DNA of 64,000 bases, from assembly GCF_005222675.1 (NCBI RefSeq), contig NZ_STGE01000039.1, positions 1 through 64,000 of the forward strand. Direction: 5' to 3'. Below the pieces are notes generated by a model that was not told where the DNA came from, searched no databases, and saw only the letters and a program-made list of their open reading frames with translations. This document shows, piece by piece, positions 7,869-17,002 of this stretch; position 1 is the stretch's first letter, and the number at the start of each line of letters is the position of its first letter. The stretch comes from Mycolicibacterium sp. CR10 (GTDB taxonomy: Bacteria; Actinomycetota; Actinomycetes; Mycobacteriales; Mycobacteriaceae). Both the position numbers and the translations under genes were made by a program.

Positions 7869-10343
7869 ATGACAGGACAGAAACAAGGCCCCGCCGCCGG
7901 AGCTCCCCGATGGGAGCGCCCGGCGGCGGGTTCTTTTCGCCCTGCAACAGATCTCGTCGCGGCCGCCGGACAGCTGCTCACAGGTGGCTCCCGCCAGCTC
8001 GACTCTGCCGCGTTGCGTGACGCACTGCTGGATCTCTACGACTTCTGGCTCACCACAAAGGCGACCGAGATCGGGATCACCGCGACCAGCGGATTCGCGA
8101 TCGTCGCCACCGGGGGTCTGGGCCGGGGCGAGATCCTGCCGTACTCCGACCTGGACCTCATGCTGTTGCACGACAACATGCCCTCCGACGTCGTCAGTGA
8201 GGTAGCGGACCTGCTGTGGTACCCGCTGTGGGACGCCAACATTCGGCTCGACCACAGTGTCAGGACGGTCCCGCAGGCGCTCAAGGTCGCCGGCGAGGAC
8301 ATCTCGGCAGGGCTGGCCATGCTGGAGGCGCGTCACATCGCGGGGGACGGCGACCTGTCGTCGTTGCTGGTGAGCGGCGCTCGTAGCCAGTGGCGCACCG
8401 GAATCGCCTCGCGTTTCGACGAACTCGTCGAGCACACCAGAGCGCGATGGCAACGCAGCGGTCAGATCGCGCACCGCGCCGAGCCGGACCTCAAGTGCGG
8501 CAGGGGAGGGCTGCGCGACGTTCAACTGCTCAATGCCCTCGCGATCGCGCAGTTGGCCGACGTCTATCCCAGCCGGTCGCTGGCCTCACCGACCGAAACA
8601 CTCGGGGAGGCGCACCTGTCCCTGCTCAACGTCCGCACCGAACTGCACAGGGTCGCCGGGCGCGGCCGGGAACTGCTGCTGGCCCAGCACGCCGACGAGA
8701 TCGGTGCCTCGCTGCGCATCGGTGACCGATTCGATCTGGCACGCATGCTCTCCGATGCCGCGCGAACAGTCAGCTACTACGTCGACGCCGGGATTCGCAC
8801 CGCGGGAAACTCATTGCCGCGCAGGGGGTTAGCCGTATTGCGTCGGCCAGTGCGTCGCCCGGTCGACGAAGGCGTCATCGAGTTCAACGGCGAGGTGATC
8901 CTGGCCCGCGATGCCCGCCCAGAGCGCGACCCCGGCTTGATACTGCGGGTGGCCGCCGCGTCGGCCACCACCGGTCTGCCGATGGCGGCGTCCACGCTGG
9001 GCCGACTGGTGGAAGCGGCGCCGGAACTGCGCACCCCGTGGCCTCGCCAGGCGCTCAAGGATCTGCTCGTGATGCTCGCCGCCGGTCCGTCGGCGGTGGG
9101 CACGATCGAGGCGCTCGACCGTACCGGACTGTGGGGCCGGCTGTTCCCGGAGTGGGGCGCCGTCCGGGACCTGCCGCCCCGGGACGTCGTCCACATCTGG
9201 ACCGTGGATCGTCATCTTGTCGAGACTGTCTCCCGGGCAAGCGCTTTCACGACCAGGGTGTCTCGCCCGGACCTTCTGGTGCTCGGCGCACTGGTCCACG
9301 ACATCGGCAAGGGCCGCGGCGGCGACCACAGCGTCATCGGTGCCGAACTGGCGACTCAGATCGGCAACCGGCTGGGTCTGTGGCCGTCGGACATCGACAT
9401 CCTGTCCAGGGTCGTGCGCCATCATCTGCTGCTTCCTCAGACCGCGACCAGGCGGGACCTGCAGGATCCCAAGGTCATCTCGGCCGTCGTCGAGGCACTC
9501 GACGGCGACCCGGTGGTACTGGAACTGCTGCACGTGCTCGCCGAGGCCGATTCGCTGGCCACCGGCCCCGGCGTATGGGGTGACTGGAAGGCATCGCTGA
9601 TCGGGGATCTGGTCCGTCGCTGCCGGTTCGTGATGGCCGGTGAAGCACTGCCGAAGCCCGATCCCGTTGACCCGCGGTTTCTTTCGCTGGCCGCTGACGG
9701 CAAGGTGCACGTCGAGCTGATGCCCGGCGACAATCCGCATATCTACAGCGTGACGATCATCGCGCCGGATCGCCGGGGACTGCTGTCCAAGGCTGCGGGG
9801 GTGTTGGCGCTGAACTCACTGCGGGTGCATTCGGCGTCGGTCAACAACCACGAGGGCTCGGCGATCAACACGTTCGTCGTCTCACCGCATTTCGGTACCC
9901 CGCCCGCGGCGGAGTTGCTGCGCCAGCAGCTGATCCTCGCCGTCGACGGCGAGCTCGACGTTGTGGGGACTCTGGAACAGAAGGGTGCGGACAGCTCGAC
10001 CACGGGCCGGGCGGGAGAGGTGCGCGCCGCCGTTCCGATCAACGCCCCGGCCGCTCCTCCGCGGGTGCTCTGGCATGACGGCGCCGGCCCCGGCCAGCTG
10101 GTTGCCGAGATCCGGGCCACCGATCGCGCTGGGCTCCTGTCGGTGCTGACAGCCGTGTTCGAGCGGGCCGGAGCGGACATCGTGTGGGCGAAGGTGACGA
10201 CGTTGGGTTCCTCGGTGGTCGATGCGTTCGGGATCGTGCTGCCCCCAGGCAGCACCGAAAGCGCGGTGCGACAGAGCCTGGAACGCGACCTGTTCGCCGT
10301 CCTGCCAGCGCCTCCGGCGAAGAAGGTGGAGGAAGCCAGCTGA
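7869..10343 (+). CDS. glnD: [protein-PII] nucleotidylyltransferase / de-modifying enzyme GlnD
   Basis: 824-residue bifunctional enzyme that modifies and de-modifies PII. Order: nucleotidyltransferase domain with GGLGRGE...PYSDLDL (about residues 81-97), a linker, the HD phosphohydrolase motif LVHDIGKG (about 475), and two C-terminal ACT domains that sense glutamine (about 630-700 and 740-815). It closes the amt-glnB-glnD unit after an 82-base gap. In actinobacteria the modification is adenylylation rather than uridylylation (established for mycobacteria and relatives). Confidence 0.96.
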   Translation: MTGQKQGPAAGAPRWERPAAGSFRPATDLVAAAGQLLTGGSRQLDSAALRDALLDLYDFWLTTKATEIGITATSGFAIVATGGLGRGEILPYSDLDLMLLHDNMPSDVVSEVADLLWYPLWDANIRLDHSVRTVPQALKVAGEDISAGLAMLEARHIAGDGDLSSLLVSGARSQWRTGIASRFDELVEHTRARWQRSGQIAHRAEPDLKCGRGGLRDVQLLNALAIAQLADVYPSRSLASPTETLGEAHLSLLNVRTELHRVAGRGRELLLAQHADEIGASLRIGDRFDLARMLSDAARTVSYYVDAGIRTAGNSLPRRGLAVLRRPVRRPVDEGVIEFNGEVILARDARPERDPGLILRVAAASATTGLPMAASTLGRLVEAAPELRTPWPRQALKDLLVMLAAGPSAVGTIEALDRTGLWGRLFPEWGAVRDLPPRDVVHIWTVDRHLVETVSRASAFTTRVSRPDLLVLGALVHDIGKGRGGDHSVIGAELATQIGNRLGLWPSDIDILSRVVRHHLLLPQTATRRDLQDPKVISAVVEALDGDPVVLELLHVLAEADSLATGPGVWGDWKASLIGDLVRRCRFVMAGEALPKPDPVDPRFLSLAADGKVHVELMPGDNPHIYSVTIIAPDRRGLLSKAAGVLALNSLRVHSASVNNHEGSAINTFVVSPHFGTPPAAELLRQQLILAVDGELDVVGTLEQKGADSSTTGRAGEVRAAVPINAPAAPPRVLWHDGAGPGQLVAEIRATDRAGLLSVLTAVFERAGADIVWAKVTTLGSSVVDAFGIVLPPGSTESAVRQSLERDLFAVLPAPPAKKVEEAS

Positions 10344-10429
10344 ACTGGGCACCATGATCGATGGCTGGTCGGGGCGGCCACGCGAGAAGGTATGCGAGAA
10401 GGAATTCAAGAAGGAAGTAGTCTGGCCTC

Positions 10430-11998
10430 GTGTTTGAATCCCTGTCCGACCGGTTGACCGGTGCGCTCTCGGGCCTGCGTGGCAAGGGCCGGCTCACCGA
10501 CGCCGACATCGACGCCACCGCCCGCGAGATCAGACTTGCACTGCTGGAAGCAGACGTATCGCTGCCGGTGGTCCGCGAGTTCGTCGCCCGCATCAAAGAC
10601 CGCGCCAAAGGCGCCGAGGTCTCCGCAGCGCTGAACCCCGCGCAGCAGGTCGTCAAGATCGTGAACGAGGAGCTCGTCGGGATCCTCGGCGGCCAGACCC
10701 GTCAGTTGTCGTTCGCCAAGACCCCGCCGACGGTCATCATGCTGGCCGGACTCCAGGGCTCGGGTAAGACGACATTGGCCGGCAAGCTGGCGAAATGGCT
10801 TAAGGGACAAGGGCATACACCCCTGTTGGTAGCCTGCGACCTGCAGCGCCCTGGCGCCGTCAGCCAGCTCCAGATCGTCGGTGAACGCGCGGGCGTCAAT
10901 GTCTTCGCACCGCACCCCGGCGTCTCGCCCGGCGGCGCCACGATCGAGCAGATGGCCGCCGGTGACCCGGTGACCGTCGCCGCGGCAGGTCTGGCCGAGG
11001 CGAAGGCCAAGCACTACGACATCGTCATCGTCGACACCGCGGGCCGCCTCGGTATCGACGAGGAACTCATGGGCCAGGCCGCGGCGATCCGCGACGCCGT
11101 GCGCCCGGACGAAACCCTGTTCGTCCTCGACGCGATGATCGGCCAGGACGCCGTGACCACGGCGGACGCGTTCCGCGAGGGCGTCGGGTTCACCGGCGTG
11201 GTGCTCACCAAGCTCGATGGCGACGCCCGTGGTGGTGCCGCGCTGTCGGTCCGCGAGGTCACCGGCGTGCCGATCCTGTTCGCGTCCAGCGGTGAGAAGC
11301 TCGAGGACTTCGACGTCTTCCACCCCGACCGGATGGCCAGCCGCATTCTCGGCATGGGAGACGTGCTCTCCCTCATCGAGGCGGCCGAGCAGCACTTCGA
11401 CGCCGAGCAGGCCGAGGCCACCGCCGCGAAGATCGGCAGTGGCGAGCTCACCCTCGAGGATTTCCTCGAGCAGATGCTCGCCATCCGCAAGATGGGCCCC
11501 ATCGGCAACCTGTTGGGCATGCTGCCCGGTGCCGGCCAGATGAAGGACGCGCTGGCCGCCGTCGACGACAGCCAACTCGACCGTGTGCAGGCGATCATCC
11601 GCGGCATGACGCCGCAGGAGCGTTCCGACCCGAAGATCATCAACGCCTCGCGGCGGTTGCGCATCGCCAACGGCTCCGGGGTCACCGTGTCCGAGGTCAA
11701 CCAGCTTGTGGACCGCTTCTTCGAGGCGCGCAAGATGATGTCGCAAATGGCCGGTCAGATGGGCTCGCCCTTCGGGCGCAAGTCCGCCACCCGGAAGGCA
11801 GCCAAGGGCAAGAACAAGCAGAAGGGCAAGAAGGGCAGAGGGCCGACGCCGCCGAAGGCGCGTAACCCGCTGGGTGCCGGCATGGCAGGAATGCCGCCGG
11901 GCTTCCCCGACCTGTCGAACATGCCCAAGGGGCTCGATGAACTCCCGCCGGGGCTCGCCGACTTCGATCTGTCGAAGCTCAAGTTCCCCAAGAACTGA
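10430..11998 (+). CDS. ffh: signal recognition particle protein Ffh (SRP54)
   Basis: 522-residue SRP GTPase that binds signal sequences and 4.5S RNA and hands ribosomes to FtsY. The N domain is followed by the G domain with GLQGSGKTT (G1), DTAGRLG (G3) and TKLDGDARGG (G4). The Met-rich M domain follows, then a Lys/Pro/Gly-rich tail (KGKNKQKGKKG, and GMAGMPPGFP repeats) longer than in enterobacterial Ffh but usual in mycobacteria. Start is GTG 10430. The stop overlaps the next gene by one base (TGATG). No 4.5S RNA gene is evident nearby. Confidence 0.97.
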   Translation: MFESLSDRLTGALSGLRGKGRLTDADIDATAREIRLALLEADVSLPVVREFVARIKDRAKGAEVSAALNPAQQVVKIVNEELVGILGGQTRQLSFAKTPPTVIMLAGLQGSGKTTLAGKLAKWLKGQGHTPLLVACDLQRPGAVSQLQIVGERAGVNVFAPHPGVSPGGATIEQMAAGDPVTVAAAGLAEAKAKHYDIVIVDTAGRLGIDEELMGQAAAIRDAVRPDETLFVLDAMIGQDAVTTADAFREGVGFTGVVLTKLDGDARGGAALSVREVTGVPILFASSGEKLEDFDVFHPDRMASRILGMGDVLSLIEAAEQHFDAEQAEATAAKIGSGELTLEDFLEQMLAIRKMGPIGNLLGMLPGAGQMKDALAAVDDSQLDRVQAIIRGMTPQERSDPKIINASRRLRIANGSGVTVSEVNQLVDRFFEARKMMSQMAGQMGSPFGRKSATRKAAKGKNKQKGKKGRGPTPPKARNPLGAGMAGMPPGFPDLSNMPKGLDELPPGLADFDLSKLKFPKN

Positions 11999-13077
11999 TG
12001 CGTCTGCACGTTCGCGGGCGCGGGCTGCCGGACGGCGAACCGGTGGAGTGGTGGATCGTCGATGGTGTCCTGAGCGCCGAACCCGTTGCCGGTGCCGACA
12101 CGGTGTTCGGTGCTGACGGGGCTGAAGGATGGGTGATCCCCGGCCTGGTCGACGCGCACTGCCATGTCGGGCTCGGTCAGCACGGGGCGATCGAGATGGA
12201 CGAGGCGGTGGCCCAGGCCGAGACCGAGCGCGCGGCGGGCGCACTGCTGCTGCGCGACGCCGGATCGCCCACCGACACCCGCGGCTTCGACGACCGGGTC
12301 GATTTGCCGCGCATCATCCGCGCCGGACGCCATCTGGCGCGGCCCAAGCGATATCAGCGTGGCTTCGCCATCGAGCTCGAAGACGAGTGGCAACTGCCCG
12401 ATGCGGTGGCGCAGCAGGCGCGGTGGGGTGACGGGTGGGTCAAGCTGGTCGGCGACTGGATCGACCGTGAGGTCGGGGACCTGGCGCCGCTGTGGTCCGA
12501 CGACGTGCTCGAAGCGGCGATCGACGCGGCCCACGCCAACGGCGCCCGGGTGACCGCGCACGTGTTCAGCGAGGACGCGCTGCCGGGGCTGATCAAGGCC
12601 GGAATCGACTGCATCGAGCACGGCACCGGGCTCACCGAGGACACCGTCGACCTGATGGTCGAGTACGGAACCGCGCTGGTGCCCACCCTGATCAACATCG
12701 AGAACTTTCCCGACATCGCCTCTGCCGCCAGCAAGTATCCCCGCTACGAACGGCACATGCGCGAGCTGCACCGCAGCTGTGCCGCCAGGATCGGTGCCGC
12801 ACGCGAAGCCGGTGTGCCCATCTATGCGGGAACCGATGCGGGCAGTGCCGTCGCGCACGGCCGCATCGGCGACGAGATCGAAGCCCTCAAGGGCATCGGC
12901 ATGACGCCGACCGATGCGCTGGGGGCGGCCTGCTGGGATGCCCGGCAGTGGCTGGGCCGTCCCGCCCTCGAGCATGGAGCGTCGGCGGACCTGGTCTGCT
13001 ATGCCAAGGATCCACGCAGCGGTGCTGGGGTGCTCGCGGACCCGACGCTGGTAATTCTGCGCGGCACCCCCTTCTGA
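11998..13077 (+). CDS. amidohydrolase family protein
   Basis: 359-residue metal-dependent hydrolase of the amidohydrolase superfamily. Metal-ligand motifs seen in order: VDAHCHVG, VTAHVFSED, IEHGTGL, and the late Asp in YAGTDAGSA. It is translationally coupled to ffh (TGATG), as Rv2915c is in M. tuberculosis. Substrate unknown; imidazolonepropionase/prolidase-like relatives act on cyclic amides or dipeptides. No signal peptide, so cytoplasmic. Confidence 0.88.
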   Translation: MRLHVRGRGLPDGEPVEWWIVDGVLSAEPVAGADTVFGADGAEGWVIPGLVDAHCHVGLGQHGAIEMDEAVAQAETERAAGALLLRDAGSPTDTRGFDDRVDLPRIIRAGRHLARPKRYQRGFAIELEDEWQLPDAVAQQARWGDGWVKLVGDWIDREVGDLAPLWSDDVLEAAIDAAHANGARVTAHVFSEDALPGLIKAGIDCIEHGTGLTEDTVDLMVEYGTALVPTLINIENFPDIASAASKYPRYERHMRELHRSCAARIGAAREAGVPIYAGTDAGSAVAHGRIGDEIEALKGIGMTPTDALGAACWDARQWLGRPALEHGASADLVCYAKDPRSGAGVLADPTLVILRGTPF

Positions 13078-13180
13078 GCATTCCTCGCCCTGCCCGCGCC
13101 TGCTCTCGGCGGCGAGTGCCCTCGTCGGCCCTCGCCGGTGAGTGAGCTCTCGCCTGCCCGCGCCGCTGAGTGAGCAGCCA

Positions 13181-13209
13181 GGGCTGTGATCGGCCGCGAA
13201 TCACAGCCC
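13181..13209. terminator. bidirectional stem-loop terminator candidate
   Basis: A perfect inverted repeat GGGCTGTGAT / ATCACAGCCC (10-bp arms, 9-base loop) lies between two convergent genes (the amidohydrolase ending at 13077 and the carboxypeptidase ending at 13257). There is no U-tract, which is common for mycobacterial intrinsic terminators. Confidence 0.55.
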
Positions 13210-13219
13210 GGAACGATAT

Positions 13220-13261
13220 TTCGCGGTCGATGACTCAGCTATTCGCGGTCGATGACTCAGC
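13220..13261. repeat. tandem direct repeat, 22-bp period
   Basis: Two copies of TTCGCGGTCGATGACTCAGC (13220-13239 and 13242-13261) with a 22-base period. The second copy overlaps the last codons and TGA stop of the leftward D,D-carboxypeptidase gene, so the first copy is a duplicated gene end just beyond the stop. Confidence 0.85.
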
Positions 13262-14096
13262 GGTATTGGCTGAAACCCCAGTCGAGCAGGCCGATCGCCT
13301 GCCCGTAGAGGTCCCCGGTGCCGTACATCTGGACCACGACGAGGCGTCGGTTGCCGCGCTGAGCGGCGCCGACATATGTCTTGCGGGCCAGATTCGTGTA
13401 GCCGGTCTTGCCCGCCAGGTCGCCGGGGTAGCGCGTGAGCAGCTCGTTCTGATTGGTGAGGGTCTTACCGGGGAATTGCGCGGACGGCTGCCGCATGATG
13501 TGGGCGATCAGCGGATATTTCAGCGCGGCGCGCATGATGACCGCGAGATCGTGTGGGGTGGTGGCCGATTCCCAACCCGGCCCGTCAAGGCCGGACGGTG
13601 ACCCCGCCTTGGTGCTGCGGGTACCGACGAGAGCGGCCTTGCGGTTCATCGCGGCGACGGTCGCCGGCCGGCCGCCGAGCATGTCGGCCAGCATGTTCGC
13701 CGCGTCGTTGCCCGACACCATCAGCAGTCCCTCCAACAGCTGCCGGGTGGTGTAGGCCTGGCCCGGTGTCAGCCCCACGCAAGAACATTCGACCTCGGTG
13801 TGCGATGCGTTGGCCCTGGCGAAATTTTCGGGCCGGAGGTGATCGAGCACCACCATCGCGAGCAGCACCTTGATCGTGCTGGCCGGGGCGTAGACGCCGT
13901 ACGGGTCGCGGCTGGCCAACACCTGGCCGGTGTCGAGATCGGCGAGAAGCCATGCCTTGGCGGGGCCATCGGGAATGGCCTGTGCGGCAGCGGGTTCTAC
14001 CTCAGGTTGGGCGCTCGCAGGGGGTGCGCCGGTCACCGCGGCGGCAGGCAGCATCACGCTGAGGGCGAGCGCCAGCCCCGCGAATCGTCTTCGCAC
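13257..14096 (-). CDS. D-alanyl-D-alanine carboxypeptidase family protein (paralogue 1)
   Basis: 279-residue serine peptidase of the peptidase S11 (PBP5-like) family that trims peptidoglycan stem peptides outside the membrane. N-terminal signal peptide (MRRRFAGLALALSVMLPAAAV, cleavage near ASA-Q). Catalytic motifs in order: S-x-x-K in PASTIK, S-x-N as SGN in MVSGNDAAN, and KTG in GKTGYTN. It lies in tandem, same strand, with a second copy of the family 65 bases away; the two resemble each other throughout. Like DacB2 it is short, with no C-terminal amphipathic anchor. Confidence 0.92.
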   Translation of the reverse strand: MRRRFAGLALALSVMLPAAAVTGAPPASAQPEVEPAAAQAIPDGPAKAWLLADLDTGQVLASRDPYGVYAPASTIKVLLAMVVLDHLRPENFARANASHTEVECSCVGLTPGQAYTTRQLLEGLLMVSGNDAANMLADMLGGRPATVAAMNRKAALVGTRSTKAGSPSGLDGPGWESATTPHDLAVIMRAALKYPLIAHIMRQPSAQFPGKTLTNQNELLTRYPGDLAGKTGYTNLARKTYVGAAQRGNRRLVVVQMYGTGDLYGQAIGLLDWGFSQYR

Positions 14097-14161
14097 GGTT
14101 GGCGACGCTAGTCGCGCCAGGACTCGCCCAGCGCGCGATCAGATCTCCATCGGGTATCGAG

Positions 14162-15046
14162 TCAGAGCTGGCCGACGCCGGCGTTCGGACCCAGCGCGAA
14201 ACCCCAGTCGAGAAGGCTGGACGCCTGATCCCAGTAGCTCGGCCCGCCCTCCCGGATCAATCCGTGCATCATCGCGATGACCAGCCGCCTGCCGTCGCGT
14301 TGGGCGGCCGCGACGAATGTCTTCTGGGCCAGGTCGGTGTAACCGGTCTTGCCGCCGAGCGTGCCCGGATAGCGGTGCAGCAGCTCGTTCTGGTTGAGCA
14401 GCACCGTGTTGCCGGTCTTGGTGGGGAACACCGCTGTCGGCTGTGCGGTGATCTGCGCGAACACCGAGTAGCTCATCGCGGAGCGGAAGATCACCGCCAG
14501 ATCGTGCGGGGTGGACCAAATGTCGATACCCGGGCCGTCGATGCCCGATGGTGAGCCGGCATTCGTACCGTAGGCGCCCAGCAACGCGGCCTTGGCGTTC
14601 ATCTTCATCACCGCGACGTCGTAGCCGCCCAGCATTGTGGCCAGCGTGTTGGCGGCGTCGTTGCCGGAGACCAGCAGCAGTCCCTCCAGCAACTGGCGGG
14701 TGGTGTACGTCATCCCCGGTGTCACGCCGGCGCAGTTGCACTCGACCTTGGTGTCGGCCTCGTTGGCGACGATCGTGGCGTCGAGCGGCAGTTCGTCGAG
14801 CACCACCTGCGCCAGCAGGGACTTGATGGTGCTGGCGGGAGCGCTTGTGGCGTTCTCGTTGCGACCGGCCAGCACCTGACCGGTATCCATGTCGGCGATG
14901 ATCCACGCAGGGGCCGGGCCGTCGGGAATCGGCACCGAGCCCACCGGCTGAACGTTGAGCGCGTCCGCTGCCGCCGTGGATGCCGCCATGCCGCCGCCCG
15001 CGATCAGGCACAGCGTGACCCCCAGGCATACGAGAAGCCTTGTCAT
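14162..15046 (-). CDS. dacB2: D-alanyl-D-alanine carboxypeptidase DacB2
   Basis: 294-residue exported S11 peptidase, the better match to M. tuberculosis DacB2 (Rv2911), including the C-terminal GFALGPNAGVGQL. Signal peptide MTRLLVCLGVTLCLIAG... Catalytic motifs PASTIK, SGNDAAN and GKTGYTD are all present. I start at the ATG at 15046 (MTRLL) because the upstream in-frame ATG at 15079 would put 11 polar residues before the signal peptide. It is divergent from the SnoaL-like gene at 15103, with 56 bases between. Confidence 0.93.
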   Translation of the reverse strand: MTRLLVCLGVTLCLIAGGGMAASTAAADALNVQPVGSVPIPDGPAPAWIIADMDTGQVLAGRNENATSAPASTIKSLLAQVVLDELPLDATIVANEADTKVECNCAGVTPGMTYTTRQLLEGLLLVSGNDAANTLATMLGGYDVAVMKMNAKAALLGAYGTNAGSPSGIDGPGIDIWSTPHDLAVIFRSAMSYSVFAQITAQPTAVFPTKTGNTVLLNQNELLHRYPGTLGGKTGYTDLAQKTFVAAAQRDGRRLVIAMMHGLIREGGPSYWDQASSLLDWGFALGPNAGVGQL

Positions 15047-15102
15047 GAGCGATGAGTGTATGCCCGGCGCGATGCGCATGGCGGATCGTGTTCAATCGAC
15101 CC

Positions 15103-15522
15103 ATGTTGAGCCTCGAAGAGATCTCCGACCGGTTGGAGATCCAGCAGCTGCTGATGGACTACTCGACCGCGATCGACCAGAAGCGGTTCGACGACCTCGA
15201 CGCGGTGTTCACACCCGACGCCTACATCGACTACCGGGTCGCCGGCGGGATCGACGGCCGATTTTCCGAGGTCAAGGCGTGGCTCAAGGACGTGCTGCCC
15301 AACTTCCCGGCGTACTTCCACATGCTGGGCAACGTCGACATCCGCATCAGCGGTGACACCGCGACCTCGCGGGCGATCTGCTTCAACCCGATGGTGATGG
15401 GTGGCGATCAGGGCCAGATCTATTTCGTGGGCATCTGGTACGTCGACGAGTTCGTCAGGACCGCTCAGGGGTGGCGGATGAGCAAGCGGGTCGAGGAGAA
15501 GTGCTTCGACAAGATCCTGTAG
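15103..15522 (+). CDS. SnoaL-like / nuclear transport factor 2-fold protein (Rv2910c type)
   Basis: 139-residue protein of the SnoaL/NTF2 cone-shaped alpha+beta barrel superfamily: IQQLLMDYSTAID at the start, RFDDLDAVFTPDAYIDY, a buried middle strand, and YVDEFVRTAQGWRMSKR at the end. Members include polyketide cyclases, isomerases and dehydratases acting on small hydrophobic molecules; the reaction here is unknown. The ATG at 15103 gives the family N-terminus; the frame is open upstream but overlaps the dacB2 leader. Confidence 0.8.
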   Translation: MLSLEEISDRLEIQQLLMDYSTAIDQKRFDDLDAVFTPDAYIDYRVAGGIDGRFSEVKAWLKDVLPNFPAYFHMLGNVDIRISGDTATSRAICFNPMVMGGDQGQIYFVGIWYVDEFVRTAQGWRMSKRVEEKCFDKIL

Positions 15523-15526
15523 TGGC

Positions 15527-16018
15527 TCAGCGCACCAGGCGGCGCGCCACTTTGCCCGTCACCCGCTTGATCCGATCCGAGATGTAGAGCGAGAAGGCGA
15601 TGTTGAAGACGTCCTCGCGCAGCCGGGTCAGCGTCGAACTCGCGATGAGCCAGCGCCCGTCGACCCTTTCGTAGGTCTCGTCGTAGTGTCCGTAGCCGCG
15701 CAGGTTCACCCCCGGCGCCAGGCGGACGACGTCTTCGAGGGCCCAGACGGCGTGGGCGGTCGTCGCCGACGTCAGCTCGATCTCGGGCGCATGCACCTGG
15801 TGCACGGTGGCGTTGCCGCCGAGGCTCTTGCGGGTGAACGCGACGAACGGGTCGGCACCGACGATGACCTTGCCCCCGGCGTTCGACGTGTCGCTGCGGA
15901 AATCGTCGGTGAACAGGCCCCGCCAGGCGCCCCAGTCCTTGGTGTCCAGGTGGCGGCAGTATCGGGCCTTCAGCTGTTTGATCGCTTCGATCTCCAGCAG
16001 CGCGGCAGCGTCGTCCAT
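15527..16018 (-). CDS. SnoaL-like domain protein
   Basis: 163-residue second member of the SnoaL/NTF2 superfamily, convergent with the previous one (stops 5 bases apart). Visible: IEAIKQLKARYCRHLDTKDWGAWRGLFTDDF, then VHQVHAPEIEL and YDETYERVDGRWLIASSTLTRLRED, with a basic tail (KRVTGKVARRLVR). I start at ATG 16018 (MDDAAALLEIEAIKQ); the open frame extends about 50 codons upstream through Pro/Gly-rich non-family sequence and through the rpsP promoter. Function unknown. Confidence 0.75.
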   Translation of the reverse strand: MDDAAALLEIEAIKQLKARYCRHLDTKDWGAWRGLFTDDFRSDTSNAGGKVIVGADPFVAFTRKSLGGNATVHQVHAPEIELTSATTAHAVWALEDVVRLAPGVNLRGYGHYDETYERVDGRWLIASSTLTRLREDVFNIAFSLYISDRIKRVTGKVARRLVR

Positions 16019-16079
16019 GGATGGGAGGGTGACATTGCCACCGGAACTTGTAAAGGTCGGCGGAGGTGGCCCAGGAGCG

Positions 16080-16126
16080 GGATTTCCTCCCGAGCGGCCC
16101 GTTCTGGCACAATGGGCGGCTGTCTG
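16080..16126 (+). promoter_or_regulatory. promoter-like element of rpsP (twin of the rplS element)
   Basis: GGATTTC (16080) - 16 bases - TCTGGCACAAT (16103-16113) - GGGC...TGTCTG. The same blocks with the same 16-base spacing recur upstream of rplS at 19318. CACAAT sits where a -10 hexamer would be, giving a leader of about 115-120 bases before rpsP. Confidence 0.6.
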
Positions 16127-16239
16127 CCCCGGGACTGGAACCCCGAGGCGGTCACACACGTCAGGCAAAACCGGACCGGGCAGCCCGCCCGCGTCGCTTG
16201 AATTGCAAACGTGGCAATCACAGGAGAAAACGCGCCACC

Positions 16240-16743
16240 ATGGCTGTCAAGATCAAGCTTGCCCGTTTCGGCAAGATCCGCAATCCCCAGTACCGCATCT
16301 CCGTCGCTGACGCGCGTAACCGTCGTGATGGCCGTGCCATCGAGGTCATCGGCCGCTATCACCCGAAGGAAGACCCGAGCCTCATCGAGATCGACTCGGA
16401 GCGCGCGCAGTACTGGCTCGGCGTCGGTGCTCAGCCCACTGAGCCCGTCCTGCAGCTGCTGAAGATCACCGGCGACTGGCAGAAGTTCAAGGGCCTGCCC
16501 GGTGCCGAGGGCACGCTCAAGGTCAAGGAGCCCAAGCCCAGCAAGCTGGACCTGTTCAATGCGGCGCTGGCCGAGGCCGACGGTGCTCCGTCCGGCGCGG
16601 CTACCCAGCCGAAGAAGAAGAAGGCACCGGCCAAAAAGGCCGAAGACAAGCCTGAGGACAAGGCCCCCGAGGCGGCCGAGCCCGCCGCTGAGACGGCCGA
16701 GCCCGCCGCCGCCGAGACCGCTGACGCCGCAAGCGAGAGCTGA
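16240..16743 (+). CDS. rpsP: 30S ribosomal protein S16
   Basis: 167 residues; the first ~85 are the S16 fold (MAVKIKLARFGKIRNPQYRISVADAR, IEVIGRYHP). The rest is an Ala/Lys/Glu-rich low-complexity tail (KKKKAPAKK, AAEPAAETAEPAAAETA) typical of mycobacteria and absent from E. coli. An AGGAG at 16222 supports ATG 16240; upstream in-frame starts lie in the leader. First gene of the rpsP-KH-rimM-trmD operon. Confidence 0.97.
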   Translation: MAVKIKLARFGKIRNPQYRISVADARNRRDGRAIEVIGRYHPKEDPSLIEIDSERAQYWLGVGAQPTEPVLQLLKITGDWQKFKGLPGAEGTLKVKEPKPSKLDLFNAALAEADGAPSGAATQPKKKKAPAKKAEDKPEDKAPEAAEPAAETAEPAAAETADAASES

Positions 16744-16751
16744 GACCGGCC

Positions 16752-16994
16752 GTGAGTTCAGTCGTCGTCGACGCTGTCGAGCATCTGGTTCGCGGGATCG
16801 TCGACAACCCCGACGATGTGCGGGTCGACATGGTGACCAGCCGCCGTGGCCGCACGGTCGAGGTGCACGTCCATCCCGAGGACCTCGGAAAGGTCATCGG
16901 CCGAGGAGGCCGCACTGCGACCGCGTTGCGCACCCTGGTGGCCGGCATCGGCGGCCGGGGGATCCGCGTCGACGTGGTGGACACCGACCAGTAG
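16752..16994 (+). CDS. KH-domain RNA-binding protein (KhpA type)
   Basis: 80-residue protein with a single KH domain: VVDAVEHLVRGIVDNPDDVRV, then the loop VIGRGGRTATALRTL containing GxxG as GRGG. In Gram-positive bacteria such proteins (KhpA/YlqC) bind small RNAs and influence cell-envelope synthesis. It starts with GTG 8 bases after the rpsP stop and ends 8 bases before rimM, so it is translated within the ribosome-maturation operon. Equivalent to Rv2908c. Confidence 0.9.
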   Translation: MSSVVVDAVEHLVRGIVDNPDDVRVDMVTSRRGRTVEVHVHPEDLGKVIGRGGRTATALRTLVAGIGGRGIRVDVVDTDQ

Positions 16995-17002
16995 TAGGTC
17001 TG

